A stretch of 9,397 nucleotides of DNA from Bacteroides sp. (GCA_021204375.1 JAJPZL010000073.1:1-9397), one strand, 5' to 3'. Counted from the first letter of the stretch, positions 1-8,604 are shown. Made by a program: numbers and translations. The notes: generated by a model not told the origin, from the sequence alone.

Positions 1-1
1 A

Positions 2-679
2 TATAATCCACAGGATAAGGATCCCTGGTCGGGCTGTAATAGTGATTGGTGGAATGTTCCCCGTTCTCCGGCTTCTACTTTTAAAATACCCAATACCCTG
101 ATCGCTTTGGAAACAGGGGTGGTCACTCCGGAAACCATCTTCAAATGGGAGGAGGAAAAACGCACTTTCCCGATGTGGGAAAAAGATATGAACCTTCAGG
201 AGGCATTTAATTTATCGTGTGTTCCTGTCTACCAGGAGATGGCTCGTCGGATAGGGACTGAGCGTATGCAAGAGTATATCCGCCTGTTTAATTATGGAGA
301 AATGAATATTGATGAGCAGAATCATGATATCTTCTGGCTGGAAGGAACTTCTGCTATCACAATGTTCCAGCAGATCTGGTTTCTCCGGAAATTATACAAG
401 GAGGAGTTACCGGTATCGCGGGAAACTATGCGTTTAACCCGTGAAATCATGGTACAGGAGGAAAAAGAGAAGTATCGCCTGAGTGCCAAGACAGGGACTA
501 ACCGCTATGATGGAAAAGAGTATGGCTGGTATGTGGGATACCTGGAGAAAGATTCAGGGGTTTATTTCTTTGTTTTGCTGGCAGAACCTGAGAGCAGGGA
601 AGCATTCCGGGATTTTGTAAACCTGCGCAAGACGTTATGCAGGGAGATCTTTTCCCTGTTGAGGGTGATCAGTGAATAG
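2..679 (+). CDS. Class D (OXA-type) serine beta-lactamase, 5'-truncated by window edge
   Basis: Hydrolyses beta-lactam antibiotics in the periplasm through an acyl-serine intermediate. The frame is open from base 2, so the signal peptide and N-terminal part lie outside the window; a TTG at 107 is internal, not the start. Visible motifs, in residues counted from base 2: SPASTFKIPN with catalytic Ser25 and Lys28 (the S-x-x-K motif), the Ser-Cys-Val box at 72-74 (S-x-V), Tyr-Gly-Glu at 98-100 where the family usually has Tyr-Gly-Asn, FWLEG around 111-115, and KTGT at 163-166. The order and spacing match class D enzymes. The downstream side GWYVGYLEK is also typical of the family. It ends with TAG at 677-679. 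No internal stop interrupts it, unlike the four genes to its right. A BlaR1-type sensor domain is a possible alternative, but nothing in view supports a membrane sensor. Confidence 0.9.
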   Translation, partial: YNPQDKDPWSGCNSDWWNVPRSPASTFKIPNTLIALETGVVTPETIFKWEEEKRTFPMWEKDMNLQEAFNLSCVPVYQEMARRIGTERMQEYIRLFNYGEMNIDEQNHDIFWLEGTSAITMFQQIWFLRKLYKEELPVSRETMRLTREIMVQEEKEKYRLSAKTGTNRYDGKEYGWYVGYLEKDSGVYFFVLLAEPESREAFRDFVNLRKTLCREIFSLLRVISE

Positions 680-701
680 GTTTCCCGGGAGGTACTAAAG
701 A

Positions 702-737
702 GATAGAGACACCTCTCTGAAACGATGTATCTCTATC
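702..737. terminator. Possible hairpin between converging genes
   Basis: GATAGAGA at 702-709 is perfectly complementary to TCTCTATC at 730-737, giving an 8-bp stem with a 20-nt loop. A smaller alternative hairpin pairs AGAGA (705-709) with TCTCT (714-718) around a CACC loop. The structure lies just after the beta-lactamase stop and before the end of the converging GH109 gene, where a terminator is expected. No clear U-run follows it on either strand, so a rho-independent terminator is only a suggestion. Confidence 0.3.
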
Positions 738-775
738 GGTTTAAATCTATAAAGAGAATGAAAAAAATCAGTTTC

Positions 776-2179
776 TTAGTTCGCAAATGCGTGAGAATAT
801 CCTTTCAGTTTATTCCACGCTCCGCGGGTGAAATCCGGAATGGCTACCGGAGCACTGTTATTCTGAACGGAGATCTCAGTAAGTTCGCCCAGGCAGGACC
901 ATTCGACAGCGTCGTATACGTTCATATCCAGTGGTAATCCGTTACGCAGGCAGTAGATAAGGCGGTAATCCATAATAAAGTCCATACCACCGTGTCCACC
1001 CACTTTGCGGGCCTGTTCTCCTACCTCTTTGGTGATGGGGTGTTCGTACTCTGTCATCAGTTTTTCAAAAACCTCCTGTGGTACAAAACCGTGGGCACTC
1101 AGGTTGTCGAATTCAGCCAGCTGGTCGTTCGGATCGAGGGCGATCCCCCTGCGTGGGTATTTTTCAATATATCCTTTGGTGCCACTCAGGGCATGTTTCC
1201 AGTTGTAAGGGCGTGGGCTGGTAATATCGTGCTGGATCATAATACTCTTTCCGTTGGCTGTTTTGATCAGCGTTGTATTCATATCTCCTTTTTTATACTC
1301 TTGTTTAGCCTGCTCCGAATCGGCTCCGAATGTCTCTGCGGCATACGCGGTCAGTCCGAACTGATCGCTGGAGAGGGATACTAAATAATCCATGCGGTCT
1401 CCGCGGCCGATATTGAATGCCTGGCAAACCGGGCCTAAACCGTGGGTGGCGTAATAGTTACCATCGTGCTCTTCGTTTATTTTTAGACGCTACCAGTCGT
1501 AGTAACCACCGGTCTCCGGGTCTTTGAAGAGCAGCGAGCGCAGGTCGTGAATATAGGCTCCTTCGGCGTGTACGATCTCGCCTAACAGGCCTTTCTGGGC
1601 CATATTGAGTGTAGCCATTTCGTAGAAGTCGTAGCAGCAGTTCTCCAGCATCATACAGTGTTTTTGGGTCTTTTCTGCCGTGTTCACTAATTGCCAGCAC
1701 TCTTCTACCGTCATGGCAATGGGAACTTCACAGGCTACATGTTTTCCCTTTTCCATGGCGTATACAGCCATCGGGGTGTGGGTCTTCCAGTCGGTAGCGA
1801 TGTATACCAGGTCAATGTCATCGCAGTCGCAAAGCTCTTTCCAGGAATCTTCACTGCCTGAATAGGCGGCAGTTTCGGGCATCCCGGCATCTGTCAGGTA
1901 CTTCTGGCATTTCTCTACCCGTTCGGGAACAATATCACAAAGGGCTACGATCTCCACTCCTTCGATGTGTATAAAGCGTTTTACGGCACCCGGTCTGCGC
2001 ATACCCAGGCCGATGAAGCCTACGCGTACTACATCCAGTCCGGGAACGGCCAGGTTTACTACATCTGTTTGTCCGGCAGGACGTTTAGGAGCGGGAAGAA
2101 TAATAGGAGTGATCTTTTCAGGTTGGACTGACTTTCCGGAAGTGCAGCCGGTATTGCCGATGATCAATGCAATACTCAT
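776..2179 (-). pseudogene. GH109-type (Gfo/Idh/MocA fold) alpha-N-acetylgalactosaminidase, interrupted by in-frame TAG
   Basis: GH109 enzymes are exported NAD-dependent glycosidases that release alpha-linked N-acetylgalactosamine by transient oxidation. The frame reads through 467 codons, a normal family length, with a single TAG at 1492-1490 (codon 230). On both sides the sequence is typical: RVGFIGLGMR at the Rossmann fold, KGKHVACEVPIAMT, then after the TAG the block THGLGP (about 1447-1430), QHDITSPRPY, and KVGGHGGMDFIMDYR near 1010-970. Relatives, as I remember them, have Trp where the TAG stands, before Arg-Leu-Lys. The N-terminal half alone would lack the THGLGP and HGGMD region and should be inactive. 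The ATG at 2179 gives a short N-terminus with no charged n-region; the frame stays open upstream to a TAA at 2236-2234. An ATA at 2206-2204 would give a better lipoprotein-like start (KR then hydrophobic, Cys at about residue 21). The conserved GxGxRG also reads GxGxRR. Confidence 0.85.
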
Positions 2180-2374
2180 CAGGAGGATAGTGATTCGTTT
2201 TAGTATAAATAGAGATTTTGTGTTGGTTAATAATTATATTATTGTAACTCTTTTACTTTAAGGTTAGATGCTGCACAAAGATAGGAATAAATTCGGATAT
2301 TGTATACAAAAACGGTAAAATATTGCGCCGGAGGTACTACAAACAGAGGAGTTATTCGTCTATACTATAAAGTT
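2180..2374. other. Divergent intergenic region between GH109 and GH3 genes
   Basis: This AT-rich 195-bp stretch separates the divergent GH109 (-) and GH3 (+) genes and must hold promoters for both. The - strand candidate is listed separately. On the + strand I found only a weak pair, TTTG at 2217-2220 and TATTATTG at 2237-2244 (one mismatch to TAnnTTTG, 16-nt gap), which I do not call as a promoter. Part of 2180-2233 is open in the GH109 frame and may be ancestral coding sequence. I saw no convincing operator or riboswitch. Confidence 0.5.
2276..2310 (-). promoter_or_regulatory. Candidate Bacteroidetes-type promoter for the GH109 gene
   Basis: On the - strand TATCTTTG at 2283-2276 fits the Bacteroides -7 consensus TAnnTTTG exactly. 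A TTTG at 2310-2307 lies upstream and could be the -33 element; the 23-nt gap is slightly longer than usual. Transcription would begin near 2269, leaving a leader of about 60-90 nt before the GH109 start. This is a short-motif match only. Confidence 0.4.
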
Positions 2375-4702
2375 ATGGTTACTATAAAATACAGGATAGG
2401 CTTTTATCTGATGGCCCTGTTACTGGTTGCGGGGTGCAGGAACAGCGATAACGGCGGGCCTCTTTACTTAGATACTGCCCAACCGGTTGAAAAGCGCACA
2501 GCAGATCTTCTCCGACGTATGACCCTGGAAGAGAAGGTTGCACAGATGTGCCAGTATGTAGGAGTGAAGCATATGCGCTCTTCGGAGAAGAATATGACGA
2601 TCGAGGAGATGCAGAAAAGTCATGCACGGGGATTCTATCCCGGACTGCACTCTTCGGAGGTGGAGAAGATGATAGAGGAGGGGCTGATCGGCTCTTTTCT
2701 GCATGTACTGGATCACGAAGAGGCCAACTACCTGCAATCCCTGGCGCAGAAGAGCCGCCTGCGTATTCCTCTGCTGATCGGGATTGATGCTATTCACGGG
2801 AATGGCCTTTGCCGGGGAGTAACGATCTACCCTACCCCCATCAGGCAGGCCTCCTCTTTTAATACGGAACTGGTGGAAGAGGCTTCCCGGCAAACGGCGT
2901 ATGAGGTCAGGGCTACCGGTGCTCACTGGGCCTTTACTCCCAATGTGGATATTGCCAGTGATCCTCGGTGGGGCAGGGTCGGAGAGACATTCGGGGAGGA
3001 TCCCTTGCTGGTATCCCGGATGGGCGTGGCTACGGTCAGGGGATTACAGGGAGATCTGTGAAACCATCCCCGGGATACCTTTGTCCTGGCTTGTGTGAAG
3101 CATCTGGTTGGAGGAGGGCAACCTGTGAACGGGTTGAACATTGCTCCGCTGGATGTCTCGGAACGGACGCTCCGGGAGATCTTTTTTCCGCCCTTCCAGG
3201 CTTGTATAGATGCCGGTGCTTTTACCCTGATGATGGCTCATAATGAGATCAACGGGATACCGGCTCATGCGGATGAATGGCTGATGGAGGAGATCATACG
3301 CAAAGAGTGTGGTTTTAAGGGTTTTATTGTAAGCGACTGGATGGATATTGAGCGGCTCCACACCGAACACCTGACAGCTGCCACGGTGGAGGAGGCATTT
3401 ATTACTTCGGTAAATGCCGGTATGGATATGCATATGCATGGCCCGCACTTTTTTGAGAGTATAGTAGAGGGGGTCCGTTCGGGACGCATTCCTGAAAGAC
3501 GTATTGATCAGGTAACCCGTCAGATACTGGAAGCAAAATTCCGTCTGGGGCTTTTTGAAAATCCCTATGTAGAGCCTGTTGTCAGTGATTCGTTGCTTTT
3601 TAACCCGTTGCACCGGGAAACGGTGCTGGAACTGGCGCGTCAGTCTGTTGTATTGCTTAAGAACGATAGGATCCTTCCGTTACAGGCTTCCCGTTATAAG
3701 AATATACTGGTGACCGACCCGAATGCTGATAGTAATGCTATCCTGGGAGACTGAGCGGCTTCACAACCGGAGGGACATGTAATAACGATCCTGGAAGGAT
3801 TGCGTAAGGTGGCTCCGGAGAATAATTTTGTGTTCCACGACGTAGGGTGGAATATCCGGAAAATGGATGAATCCCGGGTAAAGGCCGCTACTGCGGCTGC
3901 CCGGAAGTGTGATCTGGCTATTGTGGTAGAGGGAAAATATTCTCTCCGGGAACACTGGATGGATAAGACCTGTGGAGAGAATACGGACCGTTCGGATATT
4001 AATCTACCCGGGCTTCAGCAGGAACTGGTCGAAGCGGTCTATGCTTCGGGTACTCCTACGGTGGTAGTGTTGGTCAATGGTCGTCCCCTGGGGGTAGAGT
4101 GAATCGCAGAACAGGTACCGGCTCTTCTTGAAGCGTGGGAACCCGGCTCATTCGGAGGGGAGGCTGTAGCAGAGATCCTGTTTGGTCAGGTGAATCCCGG
4201 TGGAAAACTTCCGCTGACCATACCCCGGCATGTAGGACAGTTACAAATGACTTACAATCGTAAAAATACACTCAGTAGCTTTAGCTATGCTTTTGGAGAG
4301 AGTACTCCGCTTTATGAGTTTGGGTACGGGCTTAGTTATACGGAGTTTACCTATGGTGTACCGGAGTTATCCCGGGAGGAGATCCGGATGGGTGAATCTG
4401 TTACGGTAAAGATTACGGTAACCAACAGCGGGGACCGTGCGGGGGATGAGGTGGTACAGTGTTACCTGCGGGATGATTACAGTTCGGTGACCCGTTCGGT
4501 TAAGGAACTGAAGGATTTCCGGCGTATCTCTTTACAACCGGGAGAGAGCAGGGAGGTTCTTTTTACTATTACACCGGATATGATGGCTTTTTACGATCGT
4601 TCCATGAAACGTGTGATTGAACCGGGAAGTTTTACGGTACTGGTGGGTTCTTCTTCCCGGAATGAGGATTTGCAGCGTGTTACTTATGTAGTAAAGAAAT
4701 AG
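2375..4702 (+). pseudogene. GH3 family beta-glycosidase (lipoprotein), interrupted by three in-frame TGA codons
   Basis: GH3 enzymes remove terminal beta-linked glucose, xylose or similar sugars. The start at 2375 gives a lipoprotein signal with lipobox LVAGC (Cys21), suggesting a lipid-anchored exported enzyme. An earlier TTG at 2300 is less likely. The frame runs 775 codons, normal for this family. Motifs in order: PRWGRVGETFGEDP (from residue 197), Lys242-His243, nucleophile Asp321 in FIVSDW, GENTDRSDINLPG with the putative acid/base Glu535, YEFGYGLSYTEF, and a C-terminal fibronectin-III-like domain. TGA interrupts at codons 229 (3059-3061), 460 (3752-3754) and 576 (4100-4102), all in one frame. 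The contexts LGD-stop-AA and GVE-stop-IAE are places where relatives carry Trp; the residue at codon 229 is less certain (Trp or Arg). Termination at the first TGA would remove the nucleophile. It ends with TAG at 4700-4702, and GH78 follows 9 bp later, probably in one operon. The exact substrate cannot be told. Confidence 0.9.
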
Positions 4703-4711
4703 TTTGTTGAG

Positions 4712-6355
4712 ATGAATATATGCATGGGTTATAAACGTTTTACGGGAATAGGAATAGCTTTGTGCTTGTTCTGTCTTTGTTATGCGGATTCTTTTTATGC
4801 CGACCGGAGGGAGGAATGGCTCCGGATAGCGGAAGAGAATACTCCGGAGTTACTCCGGGAAGAGGTGGTACCGGCATCGGTTGTGGAGGTGGTGGCTGAT
4901 CCTGCTGCTTTTCAGGGATATCGTACAGAGGAGTGTGGCCTGCCGGCAGCTATATATGGAATACCTTTACAGAATGCTTCCTCTGTTATAGTTGATTTTG
5001 GACGCCATCTTACCGGTACTTTCAGTTGTACCCTCAATCATCACGGGCGGGTATCCGATGCACCGGTACGGTTAAAGTTCACTTTTGTAGAGGTACCCTC
5101 TGAACTGGCTGCTTCGCCGGATCCCTGGCCGGGTACGCTTAGCCGTGGCTGGTTCCAGGGTGAAATAGTTACCGTAGAATCGGTGCCGGCCACTATTACC
5201 ATACCCCGGCGTATGGCGTTCCGGTATGTAAAGATGGAAGTGTTGGGTCGTTCGCCTTACTTTGATTTTTCGCTCTCCTCTGCTACCTGTATAGCTACTA
5301 CTTCGACCGTTTCCACACCCGAACCTTTACCGGCTTCTGCTTCTCCGTTGATCCACAGAATAGACGAGGTGGGACTTTATACGCTTCGGGAATGTATGCA
5401 GACTGTCTATGAGGATGGGTCTAAACGGGACCGCCGTCTCTGGATCAGTGACCTCTATCTAGAAGTGCTGGCTAATAATTACTCTTACGGGAACCATGGG
5501 TTGACCCGTCGTTGCCTCTATCTCTTAGCTGCTCTGTCCCGTGAGGATGGAGTGTTACATGCCACTGTTTTTGAGAAGCCGGAGTCGCATCCCCAGTATG
5601 GGACTGTTTTTCTGGATTATGCCCTGTTATGGAATCTTACTTTGTGTGAATATTACAAAGTTACGGGAGATAAAAGCACAGTAACGGATCTCTGGCCGGT
5701 ATTCCTGAGGCAGGTAGAGTATGCGTTGGAGCAGGTCGATGAGGATGGATTGTATGATCCCTCTTCTCCGTGCTGGCTCTTTTTTGACTGGAAGGATAAA
5801 CTGGATAAACAGACGGCTATCCAGGGACTTCTTATCTATACCCTGCGGGAAGCTAAGTTACTGGCACGCAGGATCGGATTGGAACAGAGGGTTGGAGAGT
5901 ATGAGGAGATCATCCACCGGTTGTCGGATGCTGTTCTCCGGAAGAATTATGATAGTCGGACCGGATTCTTCCTGAGTGGCCCGAGTAGGCAGCTTTCCTG
6001 GATCTCTCAGGTATGGATGGTATTGGCAGATGTGGTAACTCCCCGGAAAGGGTAGGAGTTGTTGCGTCGGGTCATGAAACAGGAGGATGCATTCTATCCC
6101 GGTACTCCGTATGCGACCCATTTTCTGATCGAGGCTATGATCCGGACGGGGATGGAGGAGGCTGCTGCCCGGTACCTGGAAGATTATTGGGGAGATATGG
6201 TTATAAGAGGTGCGGATACTTTCTGGGAGGTGTATGATCCGTAGGATGAATTTGCTTCTCCTTATAAATTTTATCCGATGAATAGTTACTGTCATGCGTG
6301 GAGCTGTACACCGGTCTATTTTATCCGGAAATATCCGGAGATATTTATACGATAG
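4712..6355 (+). pseudogene. GH78-like alpha-L-rhamnosidase, interrupted by two in-frame TAG codons
   Basis: GH78 enzymes are inverting glycosidases that release alpha-L-rhamnose. Start ATG 4712 lies 9 bp after the GH3 stop; a second ATG at 4724 is possible. The N-terminus (hydrophobic run ending near CLCYA) looks like a signal peptide for export. After a beta-sandwich-like region comes EDGSKRDRRLW at residues 234-244, the family motif carrying the catalytic acid, then the (alpha/alpha)6 domain, the segment ADTFWEVYDP with probable catalytic base Glu506, and NSYCHAWSCTPVYFIRKY near the end, typical of this family. TAG at 6053-6055 (codon 448) and 6242-6244 (codon 511) interrupt an otherwise continuous 547-codon frame; Gln fits both sites (PRKG-stop-ELL and YDP-stop-DEF). 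Stopping at codon 448 would remove the base and the end of the catalytic domain. The final TAG is at 6353-6355. The family is clear; the exact linkage or sugar is not. Confidence 0.85.
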
Positions 6356-6369
6356 GAATTTGGTTTTTT

Positions 6370-6407
6370 ACCGGTTTTATGGTGTTATACCCATCAAAAT
6401 GCCGGGT
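6370..6407. repeat. Imperfect long hairpin next to the palindrome array
   Basis: The left arm 6370-6382 (ACCGG, then TTTTATGG) pairs with the right arm 6391-6407 (CCATcAAAA, then CCGG), with one bulged base and a 2-base bulge. That is about 13 paired positions around an 8-nt loop (6383-6390). It lies 15 bp after the GH78 stop and 3 bp before the first palindrome of the array. It shares no sequence with the array units. It could aid termination of the + strand transcript, but no U-run follows. Confidence 0.4.
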
Positions 6408-6410
6408 GTT

Positions 6411-6523
6411 GTCGCCGGCTACATAGCCGGTGACTCTTTGCCTGGCGGCTTCATAGCCGCTCCTGTACCGTGTGGGGGCTATGAAGCCCCCTCTGAAAAC
6501 CCGCCGGCTGTGAAGCCGGCGGG
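6411..6523. repeat. Array of four REP-like palindromes spaced about 30 bp
   Basis: Four perfect or near-perfect hairpins share the core GGCT-NNNN-AGCC. H1 is 6411-6434 (10-bp stem with one G:U, loop ACAT). H2 is 6444-6461 (7 bp with one G:U, loop TCAT). H3 is 6474-6491 (7 bp, loop ATGA). H4 is 6500-6523 (10 bp, loop GTGA). Their centres are 30, 30 and 29 bp apart. The outer stem bases differ between units (GCCGGCT, GGCGGCT, GGGGGCT, GCCGGCT), yet pairing is kept on both sides, so the symmetry rather than the exact sequence is conserved. H3 is the inverted copy of H2 at the core (TCAT versus ATGA), so the array reads as two units one way and two the other, like REP/BIME elements. It lies between the converging GH78 and DUF2264 genes, a usual place for such elements. 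No REP-associated transposase is in the window. Confidence 0.75.
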
Positions 6524-6577
6524 AACTGTACTTGTACGGTAACCACTATAAAAATGGTGGAAAGGAAGTTCTGATTA

Positions 6578-8604
6578 TTAAAAGGTTATTTTCTTTATAC
6601 TACCGTCGTGCAGTTCTATTGTAACATTCGAGCCATCATTAGAGATCTCAAAAGAGCGGACCGGGGTCAATTCTTCTTTCGTAAACTTCTTATTCCCTTT
6701 TTTCCATAGTTACAGGGTAATATAGATTTTCTCTGATTCGGTCCGGTCACTGGCATTTATTACCCCGCTCCGGTCACTTACAGGGTGTAGCCCTTCCGTA
6801 TAACAGAATTCTATGCTATTCCATCCTGTCAGGGAGATCATTGCCTGACTATAATGCTCGTTACTTAGGATATAAGCATCCCCTGCCCCTGTATTCCGGA
6901 TCTCCTGCTTTAACTCTTTTCCCGTCTCCGGAAGTGAGTAGTGTCCCAGGCGAATATCGGTTGCTTCCGGCACAGATACTTTATCTAGCCGCAGGATGCC
7001 ATCCGGTAGAGGAATATCCGCTAGTCTGAACGTTATTTCCGGGTTGGTTTCCAGGATAGCATCTCGGTAATAGATCCCATCTTCAAATCTTTTGAATGTA
7101 TAGAGGCGTAATACTTCCCACTGGTCTTCGGCGTTGCGGATGGCATAGTTCATAGCTACCTCGCCGTTCTCTCCGTCTGCCATCCAGGGAAATTCACTGT
7201 TGTAGGCAAGCCGGTTGTAATTCTCACTGGCCCTGAATTTCTCCCACGAAGTGATCCAGGGTACATGGCACCAGGCACGTATTTCGGAGGCTCCGCTGTT
7301 GGGATAGTCGGTGATCAGTATCTCCGGACCTTGCTGGAAGCGATTGTATACTTTACCCGGTTGGAGTTCTTTTTCCCACGCTCCCTGGTTCTCAGTAGCC
7401 TGCCAGAAAGGATTGTCTTCCGGTAGCAGGAGTGCCAGGAAGGCTTTTCCGCTCCAGTATACGCTTCCCCGGCAACTGTATCCCTGTACAGCCGGTTCAA
7501 AAGCACCGTAGAAGCCCAGGGTAGGGACTCCTTCATTCAGGAATTCCGGATGGGTAAGGAATTGCAGGAGAGTGGAGGAGGAGATGTAGCGCATCCATCC
7601 GTAGTTTATCTGAGGATCGTGCAGGTAACCGGTTAATGCAAGGGGGCCACCGAACCGAACCGGTAGCAGATACTACGTCCCCACATCACTATCTCTCCCT
7701 CTTTATTAAAAAGGTAGGGATAATTGTTTGCCATATCCCGGAAATTATTGATAAAGGCTTCTGCATCCTCCGGATAGTATTTTTTGCCGTAATATTCTGT
7801 CCAGAACATACCATACATCTGGAAAGCCCACATACTGTAGTAGTCGTAAGCCGGGTTATCGTTATACCATCCCTCTCCCCGGTAGTGTTCCAGTGATTTT
7901 ACCAGGTACTCTTCCAGTAAAGCATTGTTTACCGCATAGCCTTGTTCTTTCAGGAAGTTCATCACAAAGATATTGAAGAATTTCCAGTTGGAAGGGACGG
8001 TCGGCCCGTCTCCATAACTAAGCATGACGTGTGCTAATGAATCTTTCTGATCAGGTGTGAAAGGATCTCAGAGAATTTCGGGAATAGCTGTCAGGGAGAT
8101 AGCCAGTGCACCGAACTCTACTAAAACCTGGCTGGGGCCTCCGTTAGCTGCACGTGGGGGGATATAAGCGGGGTCTTCGGGGTCGATCAGTTTGAGGATC
8201 TGGTACCGGTAGTAGTCTGCTACCCGTATCCCGTTTAATTCCAGTGCCGGGTTCTCTTTCAGCAGAGGCATTGCTACAAAGAGGGTTCGGCAAAGTCCTT
8301 CCAGCTTCTCGGTTGGGATCTGTGAATCGTTATGCGGATAACTGACTCCCTCCTGTTTGGGGAATTTCATCGGGTCATCCGGTGTACGGATATAACTGAA
8401 GGCTCCCTCTAATAAATAGGTTGCAGCTTCTACCCAGTGGGTACGGGTTATTCCGGTATATGGGCTTAACCGGTGATCCGGGTTTCTTACTTGAAAGATA
8501 GTATCGGATCCTGACCCTTTGTTCTCAGATAGGGCGGCACAGGAGATAAAAAGAATGGTTGCGAAAGAGATAAGCAGCTGTGTGCAGAGAGAAATTCTGT
8601 TCAT
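6578..8604 (-). pseudogene. DUF2264-family exported protein (putative glycosidase), two in-frame stops and one frameshift
   Basis: DUF2264 proteins have an (alpha/alpha)6-barrel type fold and occur in Bacteroidetes glycan-use loci. I recall some being placed in GH154 (beta-glucuronidase), but I cannot verify this. The start ATG at 8604 begins a lipoprotein-like signal ending in LFISC (Cys22). Then come [26 protein letters not shown] at 8070-8068 (codon 179, context EIL-stop-DPF, where relatives have Trp), LSYGDGPTVPSNWKFFN, and YNDNPAYDYYSMWAFQMYG. After GRSICYRFGSVAPL the frame shifts at a C5 run (7646-7642). One more C would join it to ALTGYLHDPQINYGWMR, which is the expected continuation. 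TAA at 6712-6710 interrupts again (YITL-stop-LWKKG, Gln likely), and the end is a double TAA at 6580-6575. Restored length is about 675 residues, normal for the longer members. As read, the gene is non-functional. Confidence 0.85.

Noticed and set aside
992..1384. Plus-strand ORF of 130 codons
   Set aside because: It lies entirely antisense to the clearly recognisable GH109 coding sequence and shows no family motif.
2300..2374. TTG start for the GH3 gene
   Set aside because: Starting there would add 25 residues in front of a perfect lipoprotein signal that begins at ATG 2375.
3044..3613. Minus-strand ORF of 189 codons
   Set aside because: It is antisense to the GH3 core (nucleophile region) and has no recognisable features; it is a shadow of codon usage.
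6411..6523. Small CRISPR array
   Set aside because: The repeated units are short palindromes of 18-24 bp with 8-12 bp spacers and varying stem bases; repeats are not identical, spacers are too short and no cas gene is present.
6500..6523. Rho-independent terminator formed by the strongest hairpin
   Set aside because: The 10-bp GC-rich stem is convincing, but no T-run follows on either strand, so it is described as a palindromic repeat instead.
6294..6542. Open frame across the palindrome array with decapeptide-like repeats
   Set aside because: It overlaps the end of the GH78-like frame, and the 10-residue repetition simply follows from the 30-bp period of the hairpins. No family is recognisable.
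776..8604. Alternative genetic code (TGA as Trp, TAG/TAA as Gln)
   Set aside because: All three stop codons interrupt genes here, while TAG ends the beta-lactamase and GH3 genes and TAA ends Sua5 normally. Bacteria are not known to reassign all three. The TAG in GH109 stands at a likely Trp site, which does not fit TAG as Gln.
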